This document shows positions 18,957 through 28,415 of a stretch of DNA of 64,000 nucleotides, in pieces (the stretch's first letter is position 1; each line of letters opens with the position of its first letter). The stretch is from Thermocatellispora tengchongensis (GTDB lineage: Bacteria > Actinomycetota > Actinomycetes > Streptosporangiales > Streptosporangiaceae): contig NZ_JACHGN010000012.1 in assembly GCF_014202315.1 (NCBI RefSeq), positions 124,001-188,000 of the forward strand, given 5' to 3'. The notes below the pieces were generated by a model, which worked only from the letters and a program-made list of their open reading frames with translations, ran no database searches and was not told where the DNA came from. The translations under genes were made by a program, and so were the position numbers.

Positions 18957-20108
18957 TTATGGCACAGATGCCTTTTCCCCGGCGGGCAAGGGGCTCCGGG
19001 GCGCCGCGTGTCGTGCCGCGGCACGCCGGGGGCGGGGCCGGAACAGACGCTGGACCGGCCGCTCGGCGAGCCGGTAGACCGCGTACGAGATCGCGATGGC
19101 GGCCAGCGTGGTGACCGTGGCCACCGCCCAGGGGGGCATCAGGCCGCCCAGGGCGGGTACGAGCAGGACGGCGACGGGAGTGTGGAACAGATACAGGGGG
19201 TACGTCACGCCGCCGAGCGTGGTCAGGCCGCGCCAGCTCAGCCAGGACAGGCCGCCGAGCGCGACCAGGACCATCACGGCGAACATCACCGTGATCACGG
19301 CCACGACCATCCAGTCCTCGACCGGCATGGCCGCCTTGCCGGCCAGCTCGATCCTGCCGTGCACCCGGTCCAGCGCCGAGCGCAGCGCCAGCGCGTAGCC
19401 GGCGATCACGAACCCGGCCAGGACCAGCGACGGGCCGAGGCGATGCATCAGGTACAACGCCATGCCCGCGATGAAGTACGGCGCGTACTTCGGCATGAGC
19501 AGCAGGTCGAGCACCGGGTCGCCGGGGAAGGCGAACACCGCGACCAGCACCCCGGCCAGCCAGATCCCCATGAAGACCAGGCACCGGCGTACGGTCACGC
19601 CGATGAGGACGAGCACCGCGATCAGGACGTAGAACCTCAGCTCCGCCCATAAGGACCAGTAAACGCCGTTGGCGTCCTGCACCCCGAAGGCACGCTGGAT
19701 CATGGTGAAGTTCAGGGCGTACTCGCCGGGCGACAGCTTCGGGTCCAGCGCGGTCGCGCCCGTCAGGCCGTACACGCCCATCACGGCCAGCACCGACAGC
19801 CAGTACGCCGGGAACAGCCGCACCACCCGGGACCGGACGAACCCGCCGATCCCCCGCCCCCAGACCGTCATCAGGATCACGAACCCGCTGATGACGAAGA
19901 ACAGCTCCACCCCGAGAATGCCCAGCCCCGCCGGCGCCGCCACCGCCGGGAACAGCGAACTGGGCCGCTGCCCCCACACCGAGGCGAACGCGACCAGGTA
20001 GTGGAACGCCACCACGGCCAACGCCGCCAGGAACCGCAGCAGATCCAGCTCCGCCAGCCGCCCGCCACGCCCCGCTCCCCGGGATAACCCCCGGGCCCCC
20101 TCGCTCAC
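18957..20108 (-). CDS. Acyltransferase 3 family membrane protein (OafA/YrhL-like)
   Basis: This 383-residue integral membrane protein has about ten helices. It shows the family start [20 protein letters not shown], with the Arg-x10-His pattern, then [29 protein letters not shown], and a late [10 protein letters not shown] segment. Such proteins move acyl groups onto sugars, lipids or antibiotics outside the membrane. The GTG start lacks a strong ribosome site. It is on the same strand as arc and dop and lies between them. It has no known link to pupylation and may be a passenger. The C-terminal 25 residues are Arg/Pro-rich. Confidence 0.9.
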   Translation of the reverse strand: MSEGARGLSRGAGRGGRLAELDLLRFLAALAVVAFHYLVAFASVWGQRPSSLFPAVAAPAGLGILGVELFFVISGFVILMTVWGRGIGGFVRSRVVRLFPAYWLSVLAVMGVYGLTGATALDPKLSPGEYALNFTMIQRAFGVQDANGVYWSLWAELRFYVLIAVLVLIGVTVRRCLVFMGIWLAGVLVAVFAFPGDPVLDLLLMPKYAPYFIAGMALYLMHRLGPSLVLAGFVIAGYALALRSALDRVHGRIELAGKAAMPVEDWMVVAVITVMFAVMVLVALGGLSWLSWRGLTTLGGVTYPLYLFHTPVAVLLVPALGGLMPPWAVATVTTLAAIAISYAVYRLAERPVQRLFRPRPRRAAARHAAPRSPLPAGEKASVP

Positions 20109-20401
20109 GACCGAACCGGCCCGAATTCACCACCCACGCCCCTTGGACGATCTACCTTTCCCTCCGGTTCCCCTACTTCCCCACGAGTCACACCAGTAAC
20201 GACATATCCCCCGCCGCCACCGCCCGCCACTCAGGGGCCGGCGAGAGGAGCGCGGGCACAGCCACCGAAAGGAGCGACACCCACAACGTGCGACGGGGCC
20301 GGCACACTGCGGATGCGCGCACGGCGAAGGGCCGCGGAGAGCGGCGGAGGCTGGGAGCGCACACGACGGAAGCGGCACGCGCTGTGCGGCGGAGCACAGG
20401 G

Positions 20402-20521
20402 GCACGACGGGGTGCGACGGGCGATTGGGCCCGCTTGTGCCGACCCCTGCCCCGCCGCTCAGCACGACGGGGTGCGACGGGCGATTGGGCCCGCTTTGTG
20501 CCGGACCCTGCCCGGCGCTCA
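20402..20521. repeat. Two tandem copies of a 60-bp unit
   Basis: The units at 20402-20461 and 20462-20521 share GCACGACGGGGTGCGACGGG and the following GCGATTGGGCCCGCTT almost exactly. They differ by a few substitutions and compensating indels towards the 3' half. Confidence 0.85.
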
Positions 20522-20690
20522 GGGGGACGGCGGGCGGCAGCGCGCTCGGCGGGACGGCACGCTGCGGATGATCGCACGGGAAAGGGCTGCGGAGACGGGG
20601 AGCGCACGCGGCGGAAGCGGCACGCGGTGTGCGGCGGAGCACGGGGCCCGGCGGGGAGCGGGACACCGTGCGCGGCAGGACGCGGGACAC

Positions 20691-20787
20691 GACGGGAAGC
20701 GGCACGCACTGTGCGGCGGGACGCGGGATACGACGGGAAGCGGCACATGGTGCGCGGCGGAGCGCCGGGCAAGACGGGGAACGGCAC
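20691..20787. repeat. 41-bp tandem repeats with embedded small palindrome
   Basis: GACGGGAAGCGGCAC and close variants recur at 20691, 20732 and 20773, exactly 41 bp apart. Related copies lie near 20364 and 20611. Several copies continue into a CGC..TGTGCGGCGG segment, so each can form a short GCAC/GTGC hairpin. No function is known. Confidence 0.75.
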
Positions 20788-21031
20788 GCGATTGTGGGCG
20801 CTTTGTGCCGGACTCCGCCCGCCGCACAGGAGGCGGCAGGAGGAGCGCGGGGGTGACCGGTGGGAACGGCGGCAGCGCACGGCGGACGAAGCATGCGACG
20901 GGGGGCGGAAGGCGCCGAACTTCGCCATACCGCAGGGGCGGAAGCGGGAGAGGGCGGGCGGGATGGGGCGGGCTCGGCGCACCAGGGGGCGGGATGGGAC
21001 AGACTCGGCACACCACGGGAGGTGGGGCGGG

Positions 21032-21255
21032 CTCCGCCCACCACGAGAGGCGAGGGTGGGGGCAGGCTCGACGCAGGGCGGGGCAGGCTCAGCGCACCAC
21101 CGGGGGCGGAGCGGACTCCGCCCACCACGACAGGCGAGGGTGGGGGCAGGCTCGACGCACCCCGCAAACAGGGGCGGGGCAGGCTCGGCACATCACCGGG
21201 GGTGAGGCGGACTCCGCGCACCACGAGGGGCGGGGTGGGGCAGGTTCGGCACACC
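21032..21255. repeat. Imperfect 84-96-bp repeats
   Basis: Blocks beginning CTCCGCCCACCACGA occur at 21032 and 21116, 84 bp apart and nearly identical for over 40 bp. A more diverged block starts near 21212. Each ends in a GGCAGG(C/T)TCG element. Confidence 0.7.
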
Positions 21256-21301
21256 CCGGAAGCAGGGGTGGGCTTGGTGTACTGCAGGGGGGAGACGAGG
21301 A

Positions 21302-21330
21302 GGCGCGGTCCCTCTGGGAGGGACCGCGCC
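21302..21330. terminator. Perfect 13-bp terminator hairpin downstream of arc
   Basis: GGCGCGGTCCCTC (21302-21314) and GAGGGACCGCGCC (21318-21330) flank a TGG loop. It lies 43 nt beyond the arc stop codon on the minus strand. The only T-run (TTT) is on the plus-strand side, so it could also end a plus-strand transcript from the repeat region. Confidence 0.8.
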
Positions 21331-21373
21331 TTTGCTCGTGACCGGGGGGCCGCGGTGGTGTGCGGCCCGGGGA

Positions 21374-23137
21374 TCAGAGGTACTGGCCGGTGTTCGCGAC
21401 CGTGTCGATGGAGCGGCCGGCTTCCGTGCCCTGCTTGCCGGAGACGAGCGTGCGGATGTAGACGATCCGCTCGCCCTTCTTGCCGGAGATGCGGGCCCAG
21501 TCGTCGGGGTTGGTGGTGTTGGGCAGGTCCTCGTTCTCGGAGAACTCGTCCACGCAGGCCGCCAGCAGGTGTGCCACTCGCAGGCCCTTGCGGCCGGTCT
21601 CCAGGAACTCCTTGATCGCCATCTTCTTGCCGCGGTCGACGATGTTCTGGATCATCGCACCGGAGTTGAAGTCCTTGAAGTACAGGACCTCCTTGTCACC
21701 GTTGGCGTAGGTCACCTCGAGGAAGCGGTTCTCCTCGCTCTCGGTGTACATCCGCTCGACGACGCGCTGGATCATGGCCTGCACGGTCGCTTCCCTGGAG
21801 CCGCCGTGCTCGGCGAGGTCGTCCTCGGCGAGCGGGAGGCCCGTGGTGATGTACTTGGAGAAGATGTCCTTGGCCGCCTCGGCGTCCGGCCGCTCGATCT
21901 TGATCTTGACGTCCAGGCGGCCGGGCCGCAGGATCGCCGGGTCGATCATGTCCTCGCGGTTGGAGGCGCCGATCACGATGACGTTCTCCAGGCCCTCGAC
22001 GCCGTCGATCTCGGACAGGAGCTGGGGAACGATGGTGTTCTCGACGTCGGAGGAGACGCCCGAGCCACGGGTACGGAAGATCGAGTCCATCTCGTCGAAG
22101 AACACGATCACCGGGGTGCCCTCGGAGGCCTTCTCGCGGGCGCGCTGGAAGACCAGGCGGATGTGCCGCTCGGTCTCGCCGACGTACTTGTTCAGGAGCT
22201 CGGGGCCCTTGATGTTGAGGAAGAAGCTCTTGCCGGACTGGCCGGTCTTCTCCGCGACCTGCTTGGCCAGGGAGTTGGCGACGGCCTTGGCGATGAGCGT
22301 CTTACCGCATCCGGGCGGCCCGTAGAGCAGCACGCCCTTGGGCGGGCGCAGCTCGTGCTCCCGGAAGAGGTCGGCGTGCAGGTAGGGCAGCTCGATGGCG
22401 TCCCTGATCTGCTCGATCTGCCTGGACAGCCCGCCGATCTCGTCGTACGAGATGTCGGGGACCTCTTCGAGGACCAGTTCCTCCACCTCGGACTTGGGGA
22501 TGCGCTCGTAGACGTAGCCGGAGCGGGGCTCCAGCAGCAACGAGTCGCCGGCGCGCACCGGCTGGCCGAGCAGCGACTCGGCGAGCCTGACCACGCGCTC
22601 CTCGTCCGCGTGGGATATGACGAGGGCACGCTCCCCGTCCTCGAGGAGCTCCTTGAGCATCACGATCTCGCCCACGGTCTCGTAGCCGAGCGCCTCGACC
22701 ACGTTGAGCGCCTCGTTGAGCATGACCTCCTGGCCACGCCGCAAAGACGCCACATCCACCGCGGGGCTGACGTTGACGCGCAGCTTACGGCCTCCCGTGA
22801 ACACCTCCACGGTGCCGTCTTCCCTCGCGTCCAGGAAGACGCCGAACCCGGACGGCGGTTGCGCCAGCCGGTCGACCTCCTCCTTCAGGGCGACGATCTG
22901 GTCCCTGGCCTCCTTGAGAGTGGCCACAAGGCGCTCGTTCTGGCCGGTGACCGCCGCCAGATTCGCCTGTGCCTCATGGAGACGCTCTTCCAGGACCCGT
23001 GCCTGGCGGGGTGATTCCGCGAGCTTCCGACGCAGCGCGGTGATCTCCTCCTGGAGGAAGGAGACCTGTGTTGTGAGATCGGCGACCTCCCGTTCGCGCT
23101 GCGCGGCTCGAGCCTCAGCGTCGTCGCGAGCTGCCAC
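21374..23137 (-). CDS. arc: Proteasome-associated AAA+ ATPase (Mpa/ARC)
   Basis: This hexameric unfoldase captures pupylated proteins and threads them into the 20S core. The 587-residue protein has an N-terminal coiled coil (about 5-95) that binds Pup and tandem OB-type domains to about residue 230. An AAA+ module follows with Walker A GPPGCGKT (273-280), Walker [10 protein letters not shown] and the arginine-finger region ILRPGRLD. The C terminus is GQYL, the penultimate-Tyr docking motif for the PrcA ring. The GTG start follows GGAGGTGA with correct spacing. It is preceded by trmI, as in M. tuberculosis, and ended by the hairpin at 21302-21330. Confidence 0.97.
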   Translation of the reverse strand: MAARDDAEARAAQREREVADLTTQVSFLQEEITALRRKLAESPRQARVLEERLHEAQANLAAVTGQNERLVATLKEARDQIVALKEEVDRLAQPPSGFGVFLDAREDGTVEVFTGGRKLRVNVSPAVDVASLRRGQEVMLNEALNVVEALGYETVGEIVMLKELLEDGERALVISHADEERVVRLAESLLGQPVRAGDSLLLEPRSGYVYERIPKSEVEELVLEEVPDISYDEIGGLSRQIEQIRDAIELPYLHADLFREHELRPPKGVLLYGPPGCGKTLIAKAVANSLAKQVAEKTGQSGKSFFLNIKGPELLNKYVGETERHIRLVFQRAREKASEGTPVIVFFDEMDSIFRTRGSGVSSDVENTIVPQLLSEIDGVEGLENVIVIGASNREDMIDPAILRPGRLDVKIKIERPDAEAAKDIFSKYITTGLPLAEDDLAEHGGSREATVQAMIQRVVERMYTESEENRFLEVTYANGDKEVLYFKDFNSGAMIQNIVDRGKKMAIKEFLETGRKGLRVAHLLAACVDEFSENEDLPNTTNPDDWARISGKKGERIVYIRTLVSGKQGTEAGRSIDTVANTGQYL

Positions 23138-23346
23138 GCCCCGTCACCTCCTTCCCAGTCAAGAGCGACTACTAATGACCCTACCTATCTCGGGGCTTTC
23201 CGTAACCTGGCCGGGCAGTGTTCGTCTAGTTACAACCGGTGGTCGGTGATTAATCCCCTAAAGTGCGTTTAGTACTGGCAGCATACGAACACGCCGGTCT
23301 GTTCCCGTGTCGAACTCGTTTCACCGTCGTGGCCGAATCGTCACCG

Positions 23347-24210
23347 TCAGGCTCCGGCGCCTTCATCCCCATATGCCCCCTTCGCCGGTCGTCTGCGGCG
23401 GGGAGGTGGTGTCACCCCGTCCGCCATGCGACGCGACGTGACGAGGAAGCCCGTGTGCCCGACCATCCGGTGGTCGGGCCGGACCGCGAGCCCCTCGACA
23501 TGCCAGTCGCGGATCAAGGTCTCCCACGAATGCGGCTCGGTAAAACTCCCGTGGTCCCTGAGGCTCTCCACCGTACGTGACAACTGGGTGGTGGTCGCGA
23601 CATAGCAACAGATCACACCGCCCGGGGTCAACGCCTTGGCCGCGGCGTCCACGCACTCCCACGGCGCCAGCATGTCCAGGATCACCCGGTCGACGTCGGT
23701 CTCGTCCAGAGCGTCGACGAAGTCGCCCACGACCAGCCGCCACTGCTCCATGGGGCCACCGTAGAACTTCTCGACGTTCTTCTTGGCCACCTCGGCGAAA
23801 TCGGCCCGCCGCTCGTACGACGTCACCCGTCCGCCCTCGCCCACGGCCCGCAGCAGGAAGCAGGTCAGGGCGCCCGAGCCCACCCCCGCCTCGACCACCC
23901 GCGCGCCGGGGAACACGTCGGCCATGCCGACGATCATGGACGCGTCCTTGGGGTAGACCACCGCCGCCCCGCGCGGCATCGAGACCGCGTAGTCGCGCAG
24001 CAGGTGCCGGAAGGCGAGGTACGCCGTGCCGCCGGACGACCGCACCACCGACCCCTCGGGCAGGCCGATCAGGTCGTCGTGCGGGATCGACCCCTTGTGG
24101 GTGTGGAAGACCGCGCCCTCACGCAGCGTCACCGTGTGCCGCTTGTCCTTGGGATCGGTGAGCTGAACCTGATCTCCGGGCTGGAAGGGCCCGTGCCTGC
24201 GAAAACCCAT
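23347..24210 (-). CDS. trmI: tRNA (adenine-58-N1)-methyltransferase TrmI
   Basis: This SAM-dependent enzyme methylates A58 in the tRNA T-loop. The 287-residue protein has an N-terminal beta domain (FQPGDQVQLTD, REGAVFHTHKGSIPHDDLIG). The Rossmann core carries the SAM motif VVEAGVGSGALTCFLLRAVG, then YERRADFAEVAKKN and the catalytic-site Asp region VILDMLAPWE. It precedes arc by about 210 nt, an order also seen in mycobacteria. ATG 24210 has no ribosome site; a TATAGC box 9 nt upstream suggests a leaderless or near-leaderless mRNA. The C-terminal 25 residues are basic and Pro-rich. Confidence 0.95.
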   Translation of the reverse strand: MGFRRHGPFQPGDQVQLTDPKDKRHTVTLREGAVFHTHKGSIPHDDLIGLPEGSVVRSSGGTAYLAFRHLLRDYAVSMPRGAAVVYPKDASMIVGMADVFPGARVVEAGVGSGALTCFLLRAVGEGGRVTSYERRADFAEVAKKNVEKFYGGPMEQWRLVVGDFVDALDETDVDRVILDMLAPWECVDAAAKALTPGGVICCYVATTTQLSRTVESLRDHGSFTEPHSWETLIRDWHVEGLAVRPDHRMVGHTGFLVTSRRMADGVTPPPRRRRPAKGAYGDEGAGA

Positions 24211-24219
24211 GTGGGAAAG

Positions 24220-24225
24220 GCTATA
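24220..24225 (-). promoter_or_regulatory. Candidate -10 box (TATAGC) of trmI
   Basis: The minus strand reads TATAGC, then 9 nt, then the trmI ATG, with no purine-rich ribosome site between. This is the usual layout of actinobacterial leaderless transcripts. No matching -35 element is visible. Confidence 0.35.
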
Positions 24226-24282
24226 GGGCTTTACCGGATGGAGTGATTCGCGCGGCTGATGCGGGACTGGTAGCAAGAGAGG

Positions 24283-25380
24283 GTGTTCTCCCAGGACGTC
24301 ATTCCCGCCGGGCACGTCGAGCTGCGCCCGCACCGCGACGGCGACGCCGCCGCCATCGCCCGTGCCTGCTCCGACCCGCTGATCGCCCGCTACATCCCCT
24401 CGGTCCCGGTCCCCTACACCCTCGGCGACGCCCGCGCCTACCTGGAGACGGCGGCCGAGGGGTGGCGCTCCGGGGCGGCCCAGTTCGCGATCTGCGACCC
24501 GGCGACCGGTGACTGGGTGGGCAACATCGGCCTGACCGCGCCCGGGGCCCGCGCGGTCAGCGAGGTGGGCTACCTGGTCGCGCCGTGGGCCCGCCGGCAG
24601 GGCGTGGCCACGGCGGCGACGCGGGCGGTCACCGAGTGGGCCCACCGGCGCGGGGTGGGCCGGGTGGAGCTGCTCGCCGACGTGGAGAACCTGGCCGGCC
24701 AGCGGGTCGCGATGGGCGCGGGGTTCCACCGCGAGGGCGTGCGCCGCGGGGGCGGCCTGTCCCGCGACGGGCGGCGCGAGGACCTGGTGGCCTTCGCCAG
24801 GCTCGCCTCCGACCCGGGCTACCCGCTGCTGTCGTTCCTGCCGCCGCTGCCCGGCGGCGAGCTGACCGACGGCGTCGTACGCCTGACGCCGATCACGGTG
24901 GAGGACGCCCCGGAGTTCCATCGCATGATGTGCGACCCCGACGTACGGCGCTACCACGTGCCGCCCGAGACCCCGCCGCTCGCCGACCTCACCGAGCGGT
25001 GCCGCTGGACCGGCACCTGGTGGCTGGCCGGCGAGCGGGCCGAGCTGGCCATCCGCGACGCCGCGACCGGGGCCTTCGCCGGGCACATCCAGCTCATGCA
25101 GATCATCCCGCCGCTCGGCCAGGCCATGGTGGGCTACTCGCTGCTCGCCGAGCACCGCGGCAAGGGCTTCACCACCCGGGCGGTCAACCTGCTCGTCGAG
25201 TGGGCCTTCGCGCACACCTCCCTGTCCAGGATCATCGCGGGCACCAATCCCGACAACACGCCCTCCCAGCGGGTGCTGGAGCGCGCCGGGTTCACCAGGG
25301 AGGCCCTCATCCGCGGCCTGATCCCCGGTCCCGGCGGCACCCGCCTGGACGACCTGCAGTGGGCCCGCACGCGCCGCTGA
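24283..25380 (+). CDS. Double-domain GNAT N-acetyltransferase
   Basis: The 365-residue protein contains two GNAT domains in tandem, about 1-180 and 190-365, each of the RimJ/RimL type. Domain 1 has VGYLVAPWARRQGVATAATR as its acetyl-CoA loop. Domain 2 has VGYSLLAEHRGKGFTTRAVN and ends NTPSQRVLERAGF. Such enzymes acetylate protein N termini, antibiotics or small amines; the substrate is unknown. The GTG at 24283 directly follows GAGAGG, too close for normal initiation, so the mRNA may be leaderless. It is divergent from trmI with a 72-nt gap. Confidence 0.88.
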   Translation: MFSQDVIPAGHVELRPHRDGDAAAIARACSDPLIARYIPSVPVPYTLGDARAYLETAAEGWRSGAAQFAICDPATGDWVGNIGLTAPGARAVSEVGYLVAPWARRQGVATAATRAVTEWAHRRGVGRVELLADVENLAGQRVAMGAGFHREGVRRGGGLSRDGRREDLVAFARLASDPGYPLLSFLPPLPGGELTDGVVRLTPITVEDAPEFHRMMCDPDVRRYHVPPETPPLADLTERCRWTGTWWLAGERAELAIRDAATGAFAGHIQLMQIIPPLGQAMVGYSLLAEHRGKGFTTRAVNLLVEWAFAHTSLSRIIAGTNPDNTPSQRVLERAGFTREALIRGLIPGPGGTRLDDLQWARTRR

Positions 25381-25540
25381 CCCCCCGGGCCGCGCCGCCG
25401 CCCAGGGGGTGGTCAAGGCGGCGCGCGGCGTCGATACTGCGAACAAGTCCCGATGCACGCCTGAAGTCCCATGCACGCCGCGCCCGGCAGCCCGCCGCCG
25501 GGCGCGTCCCGCCCCTGCTCGGCGAAGAGAGGGATCGACC

Positions 25541-26086
25541 ATGGGCACATCCGAGCGCGCCCGCCCCGCGCCCGGCCGCGAGCCGCTGCGCGTTCTCATC
25601 GAACGGTTCGCCGGGCACGATCCGGACGACCTGGCCGCCACGCTGGTCACCGCCGCGGCGACGCTGTGCGGGACCGGCTGCGGGGGCCTGGTGGAGGTGG
25701 TGCCCGCCGACGAGCACGCCTTCCCGGTCCACACCCTCACCCCGCCCGGCGACCCGCTGGACGTGCGCCGCTGGCTGGCCGACAGCGGGGTGCTCAAGAT
25801 GCTCGCCGCGGGTTCCGATCCGGTGCTCCTCCCCCGCGACCCGGCCCTGAACGACCCGGGGTTCCTCGGCGTGCCGCTGCCGCTGGGGACGCGGCGGCAG
25901 GCGTACCTGTGGGTCGCCGGGCGCCGGTTCGGGGAGCAGGACGAGGACCTGCTGGTGCGTTTCGCCGCCGCGGCGGCCCGCGCGCTGGAGGCGGCGAGCG
26001 GCTTCGAGGCCGCCGCCCGGCTCCTGCGCGCCGTGCACGCCTTCGCGCCCGTCCCGCCCCAGGAGCCGCCGCCCCGGCCGCCGTAG
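25541..26086 (+). CDS. GAF-domain-like protein
   Basis: The 181-residue soluble protein has a GAF-like pattern. Its core is AATLCGTGCGGLVEVV. Late in the domain come GFLGVPLPLGTRRQAYLWVAG and EQDEDLLVRFAAAAARALE, typical of the final GAF strands and helix. No output domain is attached. The C terminus is Pro-rich. ATG 25541 lies seven nt after AGAGAGGG and is chosen over a longer frame. It may be a stand-alone sensor or a remnant of a GAF histidine kinase. It converges on the aminotransferase gene. Confidence 0.75.
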   Translation: MGTSERARPAPGREPLRVLIERFAGHDPDDLAATLVTAAATLCGTGCGGLVEVVPADEHAFPVHTLTPPGDPLDVRRWLADSGVLKMLAAGSDPVLLPRDPALNDPGFLGVPLPLGTRRQAYLWVAGRRFGEQDEDLLVRFAAAAARALEAASGFEAAARLLRAVHAFAPVPPQEPPPRPP

Positions 26087-26161
26087 CCGGGCCCTGGCCC
26101 CGCACGGCCGCACCCCAGCCGGCCGCAGCCGGGCGGCACGGCTCCCGGCCGCTCCCGGGGG

Positions 26162-27388
26162 TCAGCCGAACCTGGCGCGCAGCTTGGCGAAGGCGGCGTC
26201 GGTGCCCTGCAGGGCACGGTCGATGTCGGCGTCGGTGTGGGCGGCCGAGAGGAACCAGTTGTGCCAGGGGTGCAGGTAGACGCCCTCGGCCAGGCACGCC
26301 ACCGACCAGTGGGTGGCCATCTCCAGCGTGGAGTCGCCGGCGAAGGACAGCCACGGGATCTGCACCGGGCCGGTCTGGTTGATCTGGAAGCCGTGCGCGG
26401 CCGCCTGCGCCGCCAGGCCCTCGCGCAGGCGGGTGCCGGCGCGCTCCATCAGCGCGGGGCCGTCGATCTCGCGCAGCGTCTCCAGGGTGGCCTTGGCCGC
26501 GGCCATGGCGGTCGCGGAGAACCAGAACGAGCCGGTGGAGTACAGCATCTGGGCCGGGCCGCGCAGGGCGTCCACGCCCGTCACGGCGGCGATGGCGTAC
26601 CCGTTGGCCATCGCCTTGCTCCACGCCGTCAGGTCGGGGCGCACGCCCAGCGGCTCCCAGGTGCCGCGCAGGTCGATCCGCCACCCGGCGCGCACGTCGT
26701 CGATCACGAGCGCGGCGCCGATGCGGTCGCACAGGGCGCGCAGGCCCCGCGCGAACGCCGGGTCGGCGAGCTCCTGGTCCTCGAAGGAGTCGTGCTTGAA
26801 CGGCGTGGCGATGATCGCCGCCACGTCGCCGTCGGCGCTCGCGGCGGCGGCCTCGGCGCTGGCCAGGTCGTTGTAGGTGTACTCGATCAGGTCGGCGCGC
26901 TCGCTGGGGGTCGTGCCGGCGAGGCTGGGGGTGCACCAGGGGTCGGCGCCGTGGTAGGCCCCGTGCGCGACCAGCACCTTGGTACGCCCGGTCGCCGCGC
27001 GGGCGACCATGAGCGCCTGGGTGGTGGCGTCGGTGCCGTTCTTGGAGAACATCGCCCAGTCGGCCGACGGGATCATGTCCACCAGCAGCTCGGCCAGCTC
27101 CACCATGATCGGGCCGGGGCCGTTGAGGCAGTCGCCGGCCGCCTGCTGGGCCGCGGCGGCGGCCTCGACCGCCGGGTGCCGGTGCCCGAGGATGATCGGC
27201 CCCCAACTGCACATCAGGTCCACGTACTCGCGCCCGTCGGCGTCCCACTGGCGGCAGCCCTCGCCGCGTACGAAGAACTGCGGGTAGCCCTCGCCGAAGA
27301 TCGCGGCGTTGAGGTGGCCGTACATGCCGCCGGGTATGACGCGCGCCGCCCGCTCCCGCAGCGCGGCGTCGGTGCTCGTCTCACTCAT
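26162..27388 (-). CDS. Class III PLP aminotransferase (glutamate-1-semialdehyde aminomutase-like)
   Basis: The 408-residue protein has the class III fold pattern: FVRGEGCRQWDADGREYVD, FSKNGTDATTQAL binding the PLP phosphate, VIDDVRAGWR (Asp230 near the PLP ring nitrogen) and AWSKAMANG with the predicted PLP-lysine Lys258. It resembles glutamate-1-semialdehyde aminomutases. The pairing with a PfkB sugar kinase makes a haem role unlikely and suggests amination or deamination of a sugar-derived or small aldehyde. Start ATG 27388 follows AAGGGGAG. The first 8 nt overlap the end of the kinase gene, so the two are translated together. Confidence 0.9.
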   Translation of the reverse strand: MSETSTDAALRERAARVIPGGMYGHLNAAIFGEGYPQFFVRGEGCRQWDADGREYVDLMCSWGPIILGHRHPAVEAAAAAQQAAGDCLNGPGPIMVELAELLVDMIPSADWAMFSKNGTDATTQALMVARAATGRTKVLVAHGAYHGADPWCTPSLAGTTPSERADLIEYTYNDLASAEAAAASADGDVAAIIATPFKHDSFEDQELADPAFARGLRALCDRIGAALVIDDVRAGWRIDLRGTWEPLGVRPDLTAWSKAMANGYAIAAVTGVDALRGPAQMLYSTGSFWFSATAMAAAKATLETLREIDGPALMERAGTRLREGLAAQAAAHGFQINQTGPVQIPWLSFAGDSTLEMATHWSVACLAEGVYLHPWHNWFLSAAHTDADIDRALQGTDAAFAKLRARFG

Positions 27389-28331
27389 CGGGCTCCCCTT
27401 TCCGGTGGTCGTCGATCGCGGCGTCGAGATCGCGCAGGCTCACGCCGTCCAGACAGGCGTCGGAGCCGAGGCCCTGGGCGACGCGGGCCGCGACCGCGGT
27501 GCCCGTCCTGGCGGCGCGCAGCGGGTCGTGCCCGGCGAGGAGCCCGGCTGCGAACCCGGCGCAGTACGCGTCGCCGCAGCCGGTGGTGTCCACCACGGGC
27601 ACGTCCAGCGCCGGGACGCGGGTGGTCCCCCCGGGGGTGACGACCAGGCTGCCGGCCGCGCCCTGGGTGATGATCACCGCCTTCGGCCCCTCGGCCAGCA
27701 GCGCCTCGGCCGCGGCTTCGGCGTCGGCGGCGCCGGACATCATCAGCGCCTGCTCCTCGTTGGGCAGCACGTAGTCGACGTACGGGAGGAAGGCGCGCGC
27801 CCCCTGCATGAGGTCGGGCATCTGGGACAGCAGATCCATCGTGATGACGGTCCCCCCCGCGCGCGCCTTGCGGAGCACGGCGAAGAACTCCTCGTCGTAC
27901 AGGCCGAAGGTGGCGTCCATGCCGCCGAGGTGGAGCACCTTCGCCGCGGTGATCCGCGCGGGGTCGAGGTCGGCCGGGGACAGGCCGAGGTTCGCGCCCG
28001 GCGAGTGGAAGGACGGCCTGCCGCCGTCGGGGCGTATCGGCAGGATCGAGGCGGCGGTCTGCTCGCCCGGCTTGCGCGCCAGCCCCGAGACGTCCACGCC
28101 GTGCCTGGCCATGATCATGAACAGGAAGTCGCCCAGCTCGTCGTCGCCGACCGCGCCCATGCTGGCCACCGGCACGCCGAGCTTGGCCAGGGCCACCGCC
28201 GTGCCCGCCGCCGCGCCGGCCGCGGTGATCCTGATCTGCTCCACGAGGTGGGTGTCCTGCCCGGCGGGGATCGACTCCACGGGCCTGGCGAGGACGTCCA
28301 CGATGTGCACTCCGAGGGTGACCACGGCCAT
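27381..28331 (-). CDS. PfkB/ribokinase-family carbohydrate kinase
   Basis: This 316-residue kinase phosphorylates a sugar or nucleoside alcohol group. Features: ITAAGAAAGTAVALAKLG (first family signature region), MGAVGDDELGDF, LPNEEQA, and DTTGCGDAYCAGF with catalytic-base Asp254 in the GCGD anion hole. ATG 28331 is well placed after AGGAGG. It is first gene of a two-gene operon with the aminotransferase and divergent from the TetR gene, with a candidate operator between. The substrate is not recognisable from sequence. Confidence 0.92.
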   Translation of the reverse strand: MAVVTLGVHIVDVLARPVESIPAGQDTHLVEQIRITAAGAAAGTAVALAKLGVPVASMGAVGDDELGDFLFMIMARHGVDVSGLARKPGEQTAASILPIRPDGGRPSFHSPGANLGLSPADLDPARITAAKVLHLGGMDATFGLYDEEFFAVLRKARAGGTVITMDLLSQMPDLMQGARAFLPYVDYVLPNEEQALMMSGAADAEAAAEALLAEGPKAVIITQGAAGSLVVTPGGTTRVPALDVPVVDTTGCGDAYCAGFAAGLLAGHDPLRAARTGTAVAARVAQGLGSDACLDGVSLRDLDAAIDDHRKGEPDE

Positions 28332-28370
28332 GGCGCCTCCTGACGCGTCATGCGTACGGTAGCGGGATAA

Positions 28371-28388
28371 TAGACGGGCGACCGACTA
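28371..28388. promoter_or_regulatory. Candidate TetR operator in the divergent promoter region
   Basis: TAGACGG-GCGA-CCGACTA is an inverted repeat with one mismatch, flanked by AT-rich arms that extend the symmetry (ATAA..AAAT). It is centred between the pfkB-type gene and the TetR-type gene, the usual place for an autoregulated TetR site. Confidence 0.55.
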
Positions 28389-28415
28389 AAATGTCAACAG
28401 AGGGAGGGGACGCCG

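Larger units (their letters stand above)
20109..21373. other. 1.26-kb gene-free, repeat-filled stretch upstream of the acyltransferase
   Basis: No frame shows a recognisable protein. From about 20280 to 21290 the sequence consists of at least three classes of degenerate direct repeat, listed separately, followed by a strong hairpin at 21302-21330. The acyltransferase promoter should lie in the AT-richer 20109-20220. Confidence 0.6.

Noticed and set aside
18872-19024. N-terminal extension of Dop by 51 residues
   Set aside because: The family start M-x-x-R-R-x-M-G aligns at 18871, and the extension overlaps the acyltransferase end without similarity to Dop.
20188-21615. Long frames across the 20-21.4 kb repeat mosaic
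   Set aside because: Composition is Arg/Gly/Pro only, the frames follow the repeat periods, and no start signal is seen.
24211-26217. Minus-strand frame running from trmI upstream for over 650 extra codons
   Set aside because: It crosses the GNAT and GAF genes antisense, is Arg/Ala/Pro-rich and unlike any protein; TrmI similarity begins exactly at ATG 24210.
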